A stretch of DNA of 64,000 nucleotides from JAEUQQ01 sp963697285 (GTDB lineage: Bacteria; Acidobacteriota; Vicinamibacteria; Vicinamibacterales; JAFNAJ01): assembly GCA_963697285.1 (NCBI GenBank), contig CAVONI010000002.1, positions 675,866-739,865 of the forward strand. The letters run 5' to 3'. The notes below the pieces were generated by a model. That model was not told where the DNA came from and searched no databases. It was given only the letters and a program-made list of their open reading frames with translations. Numbering within the stretch: the stretch's first letter is position 1; the number at the start of each line of letters is the position of its first letter. The position numbers and the translations under genes are program-made. Below, piece after piece: positions 45,642-54,966 of the stretch.

Positions 45642-48077
45642 TCAGGCGCCGAGCACGGCAGCGATCTCGGGAGCCTCGCGCACCGCGTCGAAATCGGGAT
45701 CGACGCGCCCGCGCGCCAGGTTCAGCGGCCCCAGCTGCCGCACCGCCTGCGCCAGGTAGCGGGCGGCGGTCACCGCGTCTCCGCGCAGCGCGTGCATCGC
45801 GGCAACGTAGTACGTCGTTGCGCCGTCCTCGCCGCCTTGCGCCAGGCGCGACTGGAACAACGTCACCGCCCGCGAGAAGTACTCGTCGGCGCGCGCCCGA
45901 TCGCCCTTCCGCCACGCCGCCGCCGCCAGTTTCTGGAACGCCTCGATCGTCGTCCTGGCGCGCAGGCCGTGGTCGGACGTGTTGAGGAACTGCAGCTCCG
46001 ATTCGTACTGCGCGATCGCCTCGTCCCAGCGTCCCTGCCGGTACAGGGCGTATCCGAGGCGAAGGTACGCACCGACGATCTGCATCCCCTCGGATCCTGA
46101 GATTGCGCGCTCCTGCAAGTCGACGGCACGCCGAGCCGCGTGTTCGGCCGCCTCCGGGCGGCCGAGGAGGGCATGGAGCAGCGAGAGCTGGAGCCACGCG
46201 TAGCCGTTCTCCTCGTTCAACCTGACGGCGTGGTCGAGTTCGGGCACGCCGTCGGCCAGGCGCCCGAGCCCGAACCAGTAGATGCGAGCGAGCGACGCGT
46301 ATCCGGCCGCGTTGCCGGGGTCGAGGCGGATCGCCTCGCGCGTGGCGGCAATCGCCTCGTCGAACCGCTGGACGTTCGAGAGCGCCGTGCCGAGCATCGC
46401 CTGCGCCAGGGCCAGCCGCGGGTTCAGCGACACGGCGTGCTGCAGGGCGTCAACCCCCTTCTCGACCAGTTCTGGAATCCCGAGGAACACGCCCTTGAAG
46501 TTCGACGCCGTGCCAAGGCCGGTCCAGGCTTCGACGTAATCGGGATCATGCTTCAGCGCCCGCTCGAACTGCGCGATCGCCCGATCCAGCGAATCGCGCG
46601 ACGCCAGGCGCAGGCTGATCATCCCGCGCGAGAACGCCTCGTACGCCTCGACCGACCGGGTCTCGGGACGCTCGATGGCCTCGATGGCCGAGTCGTCGAG
46701 CGTCACGTGGAGGCCCTTCGACAGCTCGAAGACGATACGATCCTGGAGTTCGAAAATCTGATCGACGCGCCCGTCGGCCTTCAGCGTCTGGAGGACCGTG
46801 CCGCTGGCCACATCGACCGCCTGGGCGGTAATGCGGAGCATGTCGCCCGATCGTTGATATCCGCCGCACACCATCGCCTGCGCGCCAACGCGCCGCCCGA
46901 CCTCGAGCGCCACGCGCTGATCGCTGGCGTCGCCGGATGGCGTCAGCATCCTGGCCGCCTCGAACACCTGCGCACGGCCGATGACGGTGAGGCCCTTGAT
47001 CCCCTTCAGATCGCTCGTGACGGTTTCGGCGATGCCCGAACCGATCCACTCGTCGCCTGGTTCGCCGGTGATGTTGACGAACGTCATGACCGCCACCGAC
47101 GTCGCCGCCGCTGGCAATCCCGGCAGGGACGTGCCGATGAACGAGGCCCGCCCGACGCTGCTGGCCAATCCCGGCAGCGACCCGGTTCCGGGCGACGAAT
47201 CGAGCTGACGGCGCACTGTCGTGAGATCGATGTACACGTCCCGGGCCGACTGGAAGCGGAACGCCGGATCCTTGGCGAGCAGCTTCATCACGATCGCGTT
47301 GAGCGCCGGCGGGACGGCCTGGGCCGTCCGCATCAGCGGCGGCGGCTCCGCGTTCAGCACGCGGTCGATCACGTCCATCGCCGATGCGCCATCGAACGGA
47401 AGGCGTGCGCTGAGCATCTCGTAGAGCACGACGCCGAGCGAGAACAGGTCGGCGCGGGCATCGACTGGCTTGCCGAGCGCCTGCTCTGGTGCCATGTAGC
47501 CGAAGGTGCCGAGGATGGTCCCGGCGCGCGTCTCGAACGCCTGCGGAACCGTCAGGTCGATGTCGTCACTCGAGGCAGGCCTGACCACCTTCGCGAGGCC
47601 GAAGTCGAGCAGTTTTGCGCGTCCCCGGCTGTCGATCATGAGGTTCGCGCTCTTGAGGTCGCGGTGGACGATGCCGTGCCGGTGGGCCTCGTCCAGGGCA
47701 TCGGCGGCCTGGGCGGCGATCTCGACGGCCTCGCGGATCGGCAGTGGCCCTCTCGACAGCCGCGCCGACAGGGTCTCGCCGTCGACCAGTTCCATCACGA
47801 CGAAGATCCGCCCGTCGTGCTCGCCGATGTCGAAAATCGAGGCGATGTTCGACGATGAGAGCAGCGACGCCGCGCGGGCTTCGCGCAGCAGCCGTTGGCG
47901 CTGCTCGTCGGTGGCATCCCCGCCGGCGTGGAGGACCTTGATGGCGACGTCCCGTCCCAGGCGGGTATCCTGCGCCCTGTACACGGCGCCCATGCCGCCG
48001 GAGCCGATGGCCGACGTGATCTGGTAGTGGAGCACCCGGCTCCCCGGGATCAGCATGTCGTGGTCATTCGTCAACAT
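45642..48077 (-). CDS. Ser/Thr protein kinase with TolB-N/FlgO-like and TPR domains
   Basis: About 811 residues. The kinase domain (about 10-270) has GSGGMGAVY, AIKVL, HRDLKSANLM (catalytic Asp) and LLDFGLAKV. Residues ~335-450 resemble the TolB-N/FlgO-like domain found in kinase and cyclase fusions (SVAVMTFVNITGEPGDEWIG, GRAQVFEAARML). From ~480 to the end are TPR repeats (for example FERALKHDPDYVEAWTGLG, AIAATREAIRLDPGNAAGYA). No membrane helix separates them, so the protein should be cytoplasmic. It is divergent from an export operon and may regulate it. Start: ATG 48077, or ATG 48056 inside. Confidence 0.9.
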   Translation of the reverse strand: MLTNDHDMLIPGSRVLHYQITSAIGSGGMGAVYRAQDTRLGRDVAIKVLHAGGDATDEQRQRLLREARAASLLSSSNIASIFDIGEHDGRIFVVMELVDGETLSARLSRGPLPIREAVEIAAQAADALDEAHRHGIVHRDLKSANLMIDSRGRAKLLDFGLAKVVRPASSDDIDLTVPQAFETRAGTILGTFGYMAPEQALGKPVDARADLFSLGVVLYEMLSARLPFDGASAMDVIDRVLNAEPPPLMRTAQAVPPALNAIVMKLLAKDPAFRFQSARDVYIDLTTVRRQLDSSPGTGSLPGLASSVGRASFIGTSLPGLPAAATSVAVMTFVNITGEPGDEWIGSGIAETVTSDLKGIKGLTVIGRAQVFEAARMLTPSGDASDQRVALEVGRRVGAQAMVCGGYQRSGDMLRITAQAVDVASGTVLQTLKADGRVDQIFELQDRIVFELSKGLHVTLDDSAIEAIERPETRSVEAYEAFSRGMISLRLASRDSLDRAIAQFERALKHDPDYVEAWTGLGTASNFKGVFLGIPELVEKGVDALQHAVSLNPRLALAQAMLGTALSNVQRFDEAIAATREAIRLDPGNAAGYASLARIYWFGLGRLADGVPELDHAVRLNEENGYAWLQLSLLHALLGRPEAAEHAARRAVDLQERAISGSEGMQIVGAYLRLGYALYRQGRWDEAIAQYESELQFLNTSDHGLRARTTIEAFQKLAAAAWRKGDRARADEYFSRAVTLFQSRLAQGGEDGATTYYVAAMHALRGDAVTAARYLAQAVRQLGPLNLARGRVDPDFDAVREAPEIAAVLGA

Positions 48078-48128
48078 CGTGAGACGTATCAGCTTTGATG
48101 CACGTCCCACTTGTGGGGTGTCTCGAGC

Positions 48129-48173
48129 AGGGGTCAGGGCTTGAAAAATGCGATAAGGAAAGACGTGACCCCT
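48129..48173. repeat. Hairpin-forming element with AGGGGTCA / TGACCCCT arms
   Basis: Arms AGGGGTCA (48129-48136) and TGACCCCT (48166-48173), 29-nt AT-rich loop containing GCTTGAAAAATGCGATAAGG. The GGGGTCA core resembles family A, so it may be a related REP-type element. It lies in the 131-bp divergent region between the kinase and the adaptor gene and could influence either promoter. Confidence 0.5.
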
Positions 48174-48208
48174 TCGCGTAGAGTGGGGGGGTCGGGAGAA
48201 CCGTTACC

Positions 48209-49483
48209 GTGAACGAACTGAAACGAGACCTCGAGTCGCTTCGCCTTGACGATGACGGGCCGCGTCGTGCGCGGCGCTGGCCCCTGATTGGTGTGGCAGT
48301 CGCGGTCGTGGTGCTGGCGGGCTGGTACTGGACCCGCGCGAGCGCGCCGCCCGAAGTCGAAGTCACCCGTGCGGTCGTCCAGCAGAGCGCCTCGGCGCAG
48401 TCTGGGGCGCCCCTGCTCACGGCCTCCGGATACGTCGTGGCGCGGCGAAAAGCCGTCGTCTCGGCCAAGATCCAGGGCCGGTTGTCGGAACTGCGCGTCG
48501 AGGAAGGCAGCCGCGTCCGAGAAGGCGAGCTGATCGCCCGCCTCGAGAGCTTCGACTACGAGGCGGCGCTCGCGCGCAGCCGCGCGCAGGTCGACAGCGT
48601 CCGCGCACAGGTCGGCAGCTACGACGCCCGCGTCATGCGTGCCGAAGCCGACCTCTCCGAAACGCGGCGCCAGCAGGCGATGAACGACCGGCTCGCTCAG
48701 GAGCAGGTCGGGTCGATTGACGCACGCGACGCGGCCCGCAGCCGCGTGATGCAGGCCGAGGCGGCGCTCGCCCAGGCGCGCGCCGAGCGGCTGCAACTCG
48801 ACGCGCAGCTCGCCCAGGCCCAGGCCGAGGTGCGGGTTGCCGAGGCGCAACTCCAGAACACGCTCATCCGCGCGCCGTTCGCGGGCGTGGTGGTGAAGAA
48901 AATGGCCGAGGTCGGCGAGAGCGTCGCGCCGATCCCCCCGGGCGTCAACATCTCGACCGCCTCGGGCGCCATCGTCGCCATGGCTGACCTCGAGACACTC
49001 GAAGCCGAGTTCGACATCGGCGAGTCGAACGTCGGCAAGCTCTCGGCAGGACAGCCCGCCGAGATCGTGGTCGAGGCCTTCCCGTCAAAGACGTTCAAGG
49101 CTGCCCTTCGCCAGGTGATCCCCACCGCGGATCGCACGAAGGCGACCGTGATGGTCAAGGTGGCGATTCTCGAGAAGGACGAGAACCTGAAGCCCGAGAT
49201 GAGTGCGCGCGTGACGTTCCTCGAACGTGCGGCGCCGTCGTCAGCCAGCGCGCCCACTGCCACGGTGACGGCTCCGCAATCGGCCGTCGTCACGCGCAAC
49301 GGGACAACGGTCGTCTTCGAGGTCACCGACGGCCGCGTCGTCCGTCAGAAGGCGGTGGTCACCGGGCTTGCGCAGGGCGGACAGACCGTCATCAGGCAAG
49401 GGCTGAACGGAAACGAAGTGCTCGTGCGCCGCCCCGGCGATTCGCTCAAGGATGGCGACACGATCCGGCTGAAGCAGGACTGA
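48209..49483 (+). CDS. MacA/HlyD-type periplasmic adaptor
   Basis: 424 residues. A short cytoplasmic N-terminus, one membrane helix (WPLIGVAVAVVVLAGWYW, about 28-45), then the membrane-fusion fold: lipoyl half LSELRVEEGSRVREGELIAR, a long coiled-coil hairpin (about 110-210, rich in Ala/Arg/Gln), second lipoyl half NTLIRAPFAGVVVKKMAEVG, and beta-barrel domain. It starts GTG with GGGAG upstream. It begins a four-gene operon with an ABC ATPase and two permeases, so it should dock them to an outer-membrane channel (not encoded here). Substrate unknown. Confidence 0.9.
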   Translation: MNELKRDLESLRLDDDGPRRARRWPLIGVAVAVVVLAGWYWTRASAPPEVEVTRAVVQQSASAQSGAPLLTASGYVVARRKAVVSAKIQGRLSELRVEEGSRVREGELIARLESFDYEAALARSRAQVDSVRAQVGSYDARVMRAEADLSETRRQQAMNDRLAQEQVGSIDARDAARSRVMQAEAALAQARAERLQLDAQLAQAQAEVRVAEAQLQNTLIRAPFAGVVVKKMAEVGESVAPIPPGVNISTASGAIVAMADLETLEAEFDIGESNVGKLSAGQPAEIVVEAFPSKTFKAALRQVIPTADRTKATVMVKVAILEKDENLKPEMSARVTFLERAAPSSASAPTATVTAPQSAVVTRNGTTVVFEVTDGRVVRQKAVVTGLAQGGQTVIRQGLNGNEVLVRRPGDSLKDGDTIRLKQD

Positions 49484-49491
49484 GGCGTCAC

Positions 49492-50214
49492 ATGCCTACC
49501 GAAACCCCCACGCAATCGATGCCTCGGGCCCCGCGAGCCGCCGGCACGGCGATCGACGTGCGCAAGGTCCGCAAGATCTACACGCGCGACACCCAGACCA
49601 TCACCGTGCTCGACGGACTCGACCTGACGGTCCCCGAGGGCGAGTTCCTCGCGCTGATGGGACCGTCGGGGTCGGGAAAGACCACCTTGCTGAACATGAT
49701 CGCGGGGATCGACCGGCCGACCTCTGGCCAGGTGATCGTCGCGGGCACCGACGTGGCGGCGTTGTCAGAGGGCGCGCTGGCCAGGTGGCGTTCGCGGAAC
49801 GTCGGGTTCATCTTCCAGTTCTACAACCTGATCCCCGTGCTGACCGCGCTCGAGAACGTCGAACTGCCGCTGCTGCTGACCTCGCTGTCGCGCAGCCAGC
49901 GGCGCGAGCGCGCCATGACGGCGCTTCGCGTCGTTGGACTCGCCGACCGCTCGAAGCACTATCCGCGGCAACTCTCCGGCGGGCAGGAGCAGCGTGTGGC
50001 GATCGCCCGCGCGATCGTCACCGACCCGGCGGTGCTCGTCGCCGACGAGCCGACGGGCGACCTCGACGCCCACAGCGCCGAGGAGATCCTGAACCTGATG
50101 GGCTCCCTGAACCAGGACTTCAACAAGACCATCGTCATGGTCACGCACGATCCACGCGCAGCGGCCCGCGCGCACACGCAGAAGCACCTCGACAAGGGTG
50201 TCTTGACGACATAG
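49492..50214 (+). CDS. ABC transporter ATPase, MacB/LolD type
   Basis: 240 residues. Walker A GPSGSGKTT (near residue 58), signature LSGGQEQRVAIARA (near 160), Walker B VLVADEPTGDLD, H-loop VMVTHD. FIFQFYNLIPVLTALENVELP is typical of the MacB/LolD/FtsE branch. It powers the two permeases that follow. The gap to the first permease is 2 bp. Confidence 0.96.
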   Translation: MPTETPTQSMPRAPRAAGTAIDVRKVRKIYTRDTQTITVLDGLDLTVPEGEFLALMGPSGSGKTTLLNMIAGIDRPTSGQVIVAGTDVAALSEGALARWRSRNVGFIFQFYNLIPVLTALENVELPLLLTSLSRSQRRERAMTALRVVGLADRSKHYPRQLSGGQEQRVAIARAIVTDPAVLVADEPTGDLDAHSAEEILNLMGSLNQDFNKTIVMVTHDPRAAARAHTQKHLDKGVLTT

Positions 50215-50216
50215 CC

Positions 50217-51392
50217 ATGAAGTACCTGCCCTACATCCTCAAGCACCTGCGGCGGAACTGGATCCGCACGAGCAGCACGATCGTCGGCATGGCGGTGTGC
50301 ATCTTCCTGTTCTGTACACTGCAGACCGTCCTCGCCGGGATCGATGCGAGCCTCCAGAGCGCCGGTGCGTCGCGCCTGTGGACGCGGCACTCGGTGAGCC
50401 TGATCTTCACGCTGCCGCTGTCGTACCAGGAACGCATTGCCGCCGTGCCCGGCGTGCGCCGGGTGGCGAACGCGACATGGTTCAACGGCATCTACCAGGA
50501 TCCGAAGAACTTTTTCGCGAACTTCGCCGTCGACATGCGCGAGTACCTGGAGATCTACCCCGAGCTGCAGATCCCGCCCGACCAGAAGGCGGCGCTGCTG
50601 GCCGATCGGCGGGGCTGTGTGATCGGCCGGGGGCTCTCCGAGCAGTTCGGGTGGAGGATCGGCGACACCGTCCAACTCGAGAGCACCATCCCGCCGTACC
50701 GCGTCGGGAGACCATTCGAGTTCACGGTACGCGCCATCTACGATGCCGACCTGGTGCGCAATCCGGGCACCGACCTCAAGCAGTTCTTCTTCCACTACAG
50801 CTATCTCTACGAATCGACCAACCGGCGCACGACTGCCGGCACGTATGTGGTCGAGATCGACGATCCTGCACGCGCAGCCGACGTGGGCAAGGCCATCGAT
50901 GCGCTGTTCGAGAACAGCGATGCGCAGACGAAGACCGAGACCGAGAGCGCCTTCGTGGCCGGGTTCATCTCGATGGCCGGCAACCTGTCACTGCTGCTGA
51001 ATGCGATCGGCCTCGCGGTGACGTTCACGATCCTGCTCGTGTCGGCCAACACCATGAGCATGGCCGTGCGCGAACGGCGCACCGAGATCGCGGTGCTCAA
51101 GACGCTGGGCTTCAGCGGCGGGCTGGTGATGGTGCTCATCCTGGCCGAAGCGCTGGTCCTGGGCGTGCTGGGTGGCGCACTCGGCCTTGGACTTGGCTCC
51201 GTGACCGTCCACGCCCTGACCAATGCGCCCATGGTCGGGCAGTTGCTGATCGGCGTCGGCCAGGGCGGGTTGCCGACGCACGTCGCCGTGCTGGGCATGG
51301 GCGTCTCGGTCCTCATCGGGTTCCTCGCGGGCGTCGTGCCGGCGAGCGTCGCGTATCGCTCGGGCATCACCGAGACACTGCGCCAGGTCTGA
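50217..51392 (+). CDS. MacB/FtsX-family ABC permease 1
   Basis: 391 residues. TM1 near residues 22-43 (GMAVCIFLFCTLQTVLAG), a periplasmic domain of about 200 residues (MacB-PCD fold), then three helices in the last 140 residues containing SMAVRERRTEIAVLKTLGFS, the conserved coupling segment. It acts with the ATPase and with the second permease as a heterodimer. The ATG at 50217 follows the ATPase stop immediately. Confidence 0.92.
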   Translation: MKYLPYILKHLRRNWIRTSSTIVGMAVCIFLFCTLQTVLAGIDASLQSAGASRLWTRHSVSLIFTLPLSYQERIAAVPGVRRVANATWFNGIYQDPKNFFANFAVDMREYLEIYPELQIPPDQKAALLADRRGCVIGRGLSEQFGWRIGDTVQLESTIPPYRVGRPFEFTVRAIYDADLVRNPGTDLKQFFFHYSYLYESTNRRTTAGTYVVEIDDPARAADVGKAIDALFENSDAQTKTETESAFVAGFISMAGNLSLLLNAIGLAVTFTILLVSANTMSMAVRERRTEIAVLKTLGFSGGLVMVLILAEALVLGVLGGALGLGLGSVTVHALTNAPMVGQLLIGVGQGGLPTHVAVLGMGVSVLIGFLAGVVPASVAYRSGITETLRQV

Positions 51393-51398
51393 CGTCCC

Positions 51399-52565
51399 AT
51401 GGCCATCCCCATTTCGTACAACGTCCGCAACGTCCGGCAACGCTGGAAGGTGACGGTGCTGGCCATCGGCGGCATCGCGCTGGTCGTCGCGGTGTTCGTC
51501 GTCCTGATTGCGCTCTACAACGGGTTCCGCATCGCGCTCGCCTCGAGCGGCAGCACCGAGAACGGCCTCTTCGTGCAGCGCGGGTCGTCGTCGGAGATCA
51601 CGTCGGGCATCGCGCGTGACGATGCCGAGTTCCTGAGCGTCGATGGCCGTGTCGCGCGCGACGAGCAAGGGCGCCCGCTGGCGTCACCCGAGCTCGTGGT
51701 CGCGGCCTCGCTCCCGCGGCGCGGCGATGCGATGGAAGCCAACGTCCAGCTTCGGGGGGTGTCGCCACTGGCGTTCAAGGTCCGCGAGGGCGTGGTCGTC
51801 ACCGGGGGGCGGCTGCCGAGTCCCGGCACGACCGAGGTCATCGTCGGCACACGCATCGTCGAGCGGTTCAACGTCGATCTCGGATCGACGCTGCGCATCA
51901 AGAGCCGCGACTGGGCGGTCGTCGGCGTGTTCTCGGCGCAGGGCAGCAGCTTCGAGTCCGAGGTGTGGGGTGACCTGGGCGTGATGGCGTCGGTGTTCAA
52001 CCGCGAAGGCGCCTACCAGTCGCTCACCGTTCGCCTGGTCGATCCCGCCGTGATCCCGGACTGGGCCACCGAGGTGCTGAGCAACCCGCGGCTGCAACTG
52101 GAACTGAAGCAGGAGCGCCAGTACTACGACGACCTCACCGGCCCCGTCGGCGTCGCCCTGCTCGGCCTGGCGGCGTTCGTCGCCATCGTGATGGGCATCG
52201 GCGCCGTGTTCGGGGCGATGAACACGATGTACGCGGTGGTCGCGCAGCGGACGCGCGAGATCGCCACCCTGCGCGCGCTCGGATTCTCGCGGATCGCCAT
52301 CCTCTTCTCGTTCGTGATCGAGTCGATGTTCATCGCGCTCGTGGGGGGCGTGCTGGGGTGCGCGCTCGGCCTGGTGGCCGAGTTGTTCCCCTCGGCTGCC
52401 ACAGGCAACGTCACCTTCTCTGAACTGGCGTTCGCCTTCACGGTGACACCGGTGTCGCTTGCCGGCGGCATGCTGTTCGCCCTTGTCATGGGATTCGTCG
52501 GGGGACTGCTGCCCGCGGTGCGTGCGGCGAGAATGCCCGTGACGGTCGCTTTGCGCGAAGCCTGA
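51399..52565 (+). CDS. MacB/FtsX-family ABC permease 2
   Basis: 388 residues with the same layout as the preceding permease: TM1 (VTVLAIGGIALVVAVFVVLIA), periplasmic domain of about 200 residues, and C-terminal helices with YAVVAQRTREIATLRALGFS. Two permeases plus one ATPase and one adaptor make a MacAB-like exporter with unlike halves, typical of lipid, peptide or lipoprotein extraction systems. Substrate unknown. Probably the last gene of the operon. Confidence 0.92.
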   Translation: MAIPISYNVRNVRQRWKVTVLAIGGIALVVAVFVVLIALYNGFRIALASSGSTENGLFVQRGSSSEITSGIARDDAEFLSVDGRVARDEQGRPLASPELVVAASLPRRGDAMEANVQLRGVSPLAFKVREGVVVTGGRLPSPGTTEVIVGTRIVERFNVDLGSTLRIKSRDWAVVGVFSAQGSSFESEVWGDLGVMASVFNREGAYQSLTVRLVDPAVIPDWATEVLSNPRLQLELKQERQYYDDLTGPVGVALLGLAAFVAIVMGIGAVFGAMNTMYAVVAQRTREIATLRALGFSRIAILFSFVIESMFIALVGGVLGCALGLVAELFPSAATGNVTFSELAFAFTVTPVSLAGGMLFALVMGFVGGLLPAVRAARMPVTVALREA

Positions 52566-52650
52566 CGCCGCCCGCACGGCCACAGCCCCCGATTCCGGGC
52601 GTGCGACAAAACGAGACACGACGAGACGCCACCGCGCGCGCCGGGGCGGC

Positions 52651-52656
52651 TATAAT
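52651..52656 (+). promoter_or_regulatory. TATAAT -10 box before the DUF5916 gene
   Basis: Exact consensus TATAAT in a very GC-rich gap (52566-52679); no clear -35. Predicted start near 52663, giving a leader of about 17 nt before TTG 52680. Confidence 0.55.
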
Positions 52657-52679
52657 GCCCTGCTCGGGCTGCCTCGACT

Positions 52680-54965
52680 TTGCGTCTGCGCTTGTTCCTT
52701 CGGTTCGGCATGGTGACGATGGGCCTGTGGCTCGCGTCGCCGGTGCACGCCCAGTCATCGTCTTCGCAGCCGGTTACCGTCCCGCCTGACGTCGCACCGG
52801 CCCCCGTGGCGCCCGAGGTCGAATCGCGCACCCCCGACGGTCGTGTCACGGTCCGTGCGACCCGCATCGAGACGCCCATCACCGTCGACGGGCGTCTCGA
52901 CGAACCCCTGTATCGCGACGTGCGTTCGATGTCGAACTTCCTGCAGGCCGAGCCGCACGAAGGCGCCCCGGCCACGGAGCGCACCGAGGTCTGGGTCTTC
53001 TTCGACGACCAGCAGCTCTACATCAGCGCGCGCTGCTGGCAAAGCGCGTCGGTGAAGATCGTCGCCAACGACATGCGGCGTGACGGGCAGAACGTCCCAC
53101 GAAACGACAACTTCTCGGTGGTGCTCGACACGTTTCGCGACCGCCGCAACGGCGTCCAGTTCACGACGAACCCCGTCGGCGCGGTGAGCGATCAGCAGAT
53201 GACCGACGAGGGTGCCTCGATCAACCGCGACTGGAACACCGTGTGGGATGTGCGCAGTTCGCGTGACGACACCGGGTGGTTCGTCGAGATGGCCATCCCG
53301 TTCAAGTCGCTGCGCTTTCCGCAGGGGCTCGTTCAGGTGTGGGGTATCAACTTCCGGCGGGTCATCCAGAACAAGAGCGAGCACACCTACCTGACGCAAC
53401 TTCCTGCAGCGCTGGGACAGCGCGCGCTGTCGCGCGTGTCGCGGGCGGCGACGCTGGTCGGCCTGGAGATCGGCTCGGCACCCAGGCAATTCGAGGTCAA
53501 GCCGTACGGGATCTCGACCATGACGACCGACCGCGAGGCGGTGCCGCCCGTGAGCAACGACCTCAAGGTCAAGGGTGGACTCGACGTGAAGGCCGGGATC
53601 GGCCCGCTCACTGGCGATTTCACGCTGTTCACCGACTTCGCACAGGTCGAAGAGGACGAAGCCCAGGTGAACCTGACGCGCTTCAGCCTGTTCAACCCCG
53701 AGAAGCGCGAGTTCTTCCTCGAGGGACAGGGCATCTTCGCGTTCGGCGGCGTCCAGTTGGGCCGCGTGATGGGCGGCCAGCCCCCGATCGCGCCGGTCAT
53801 CTTCTTCAGCCGCCGGGTCGGCGTGGCCGACGACGAGCCGGTCGATATCATCGCCGGCGGGCGCGTCACGGGTCGCGTGGGCGCCTGGACGGTCGGCGCG
53901 CTGCAGATCCGGCAGGAAGCCGGCACCGTGACACCGCTTCCCGCGACCGATTTCACCGTCGTGCGTGTGCGCCGCGACATCCTGAGCCGCAGCAGCGTCG
54001 GCATGATCTACACGCGGCGATCGCCCGACGAACTGGGGCACGAGGTGAACCAGGTCGGCGGGATCGATGGCTACTTCGCGCTGTCGCAGGACCTCACGGT
54101 CAACGCCTACGTTGCGGCATCGACGAAGGGGCCGGGGTCGCCCAGTGACGCGCTGAGCTATCGCGGGCGCCTCGAGTACATCGCGGATCGCTACGGCCTC
54201 GAGGCCGAGCACCTCGTCGTCGGCGACGACTTCCAGCCGGAGGCGGGGTTGCTGCGCCGCGAGGACTTCCAGCGCAGCTTCGTCGAGGGCCGCGTGAGCC
54301 GCCGGCCCGGGAGCGACTGGCTGCGCAAGTGGAATCTCCAGGGCAGCGTCGAGTACATCACGAACAACGATCGCGAACTCGAGAGCCACGTCGACCAGGG
54401 CCGCGGGTCGCTCGAACTCACCAACGGTGACCAGGTCGATCTGACGGTTGAGCGGTCGCGCGAAGTGCTCGACGAGCCGTTCGAGATCACCGACACGCAG
54501 ACGATCGCTCCAGGCGACTACCGCTTCACCACCGTCCGGAGCAGTTATCAGCTCGGCGCGCGTCACCGCATGACTGGCGGCGTCGGCGGGTCGGCCGGCT
54601 CCTTCTACGGCGGCACGATCCGCGAGGCGTTCTACCGCGGACGCGTCGAGCTCACGAAACGGCTGTCGCTCGAACCGAACCTCTCGTTCAACTGGATCGA
54701 CCTTCCTGACCAGGAGGGATTCACGATCAACGTCGCGGGCGTCCGCACGACGTGGACCATCACCCCGCGTGCGTTTGCGAGCGCCCTCGTGCAGTACAAC
54801 TCCGGGAACGGCAGCCTCGCAGGGAGCGCCAGGCTGCGCTGGGAGTACCGTCCGGGCAGCGAGGTGTTCTTCGTCTACGCCGAGGGACGCGACACGGTCC
54901 TGCACGGCACCCCGATGCTCACGCGCAGCTTCGCGGTCAAGATGACACGCCTGATACGATTCTGA
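52680..54965 (+). CDS. CBM9-like / DUF5916 outer-membrane protein
   Basis: 761 residues from a TTG start; MVTMGLWLASPVHAQ at 11-25 is the core of the signal peptide. Residues ~55-230 form a CBM9-like carbohydrate-binding beta domain (ITVDGRLDEPLYRDV, DNFSVVLDTFRDRRNGVQF, NRDWNTVWDVRSS). The rest is DUF5916 with barrel-like strands (FDTDFAQVEEDE-type region FTDFAQVEEDEAQVNLTRFS, then NPEKREFFLEGQGIFAFGG). The C-terminal Phe is typical of barrels. DUF5916 members are common in Acidobacteria and Bacteroidetes and have no settled function; polysaccharide capture is a guess. A later ATG (52710) would truncate the signal peptide. Confidence 0.85.
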   Translation: MRLRLFLRFGMVTMGLWLASPVHAQSSSSQPVTVPPDVAPAPVAPEVESRTPDGRVTVRATRIETPITVDGRLDEPLYRDVRSMSNFLQAEPHEGAPATERTEVWVFFDDQQLYISARCWQSASVKIVANDMRRDGQNVPRNDNFSVVLDTFRDRRNGVQFTTNPVGAVSDQQMTDEGASINRDWNTVWDVRSSRDDTGWFVEMAIPFKSLRFPQGLVQVWGINFRRVIQNKSEHTYLTQLPAALGQRALSRVSRAATLVGLEIGSAPRQFEVKPYGISTMTTDREAVPPVSNDLKVKGGLDVKAGIGPLTGDFTLFTDFAQVEEDEAQVNLTRFSLFNPEKREFFLEGQGIFAFGGVQLGRVMGGQPPIAPVIFFSRRVGVADDEPVDIIAGGRVTGRVGAWTVGALQIRQEAGTVTPLPATDFTVVRVRRDILSRSSVGMIYTRRSPDELGHEVNQVGGIDGYFALSQDLTVNAYVAASTKGPGSPSDALSYRGRLEYIADRYGLEAEHLVVGDDFQPEAGLLRREDFQRSFVEGRVSRRPGSDWLRKWNLQGSVEYITNNDRELESHVDQGRGSLELTNGDQVDLTVERSREVLDEPFEITDTQTIAPGDYRFTTVRSSYQLGARHRMTGGVGGSAGSFYGGTIREAFYRGRVELTKRLSLEPNLSFNWIDLPDQEGFTINVAGVRTTWTITPRAFASALVQYNSGNGSLAGSARLRWEYRPGSEVFFVYAEGRDTVLHGTPMLTRSFAVKMTRLIRF
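54955..54960 (+). promoter_or_regulatory. -10-like TACGAT, 6 nt before the MFS gene (leaderless candidate)
   Basis: TACGAT, then TCTGAC, then GTG at 54967. It sits inside the last codons of the DUF5916 gene. Confidence 0.35.
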
Positions 54966-54966
54966 C

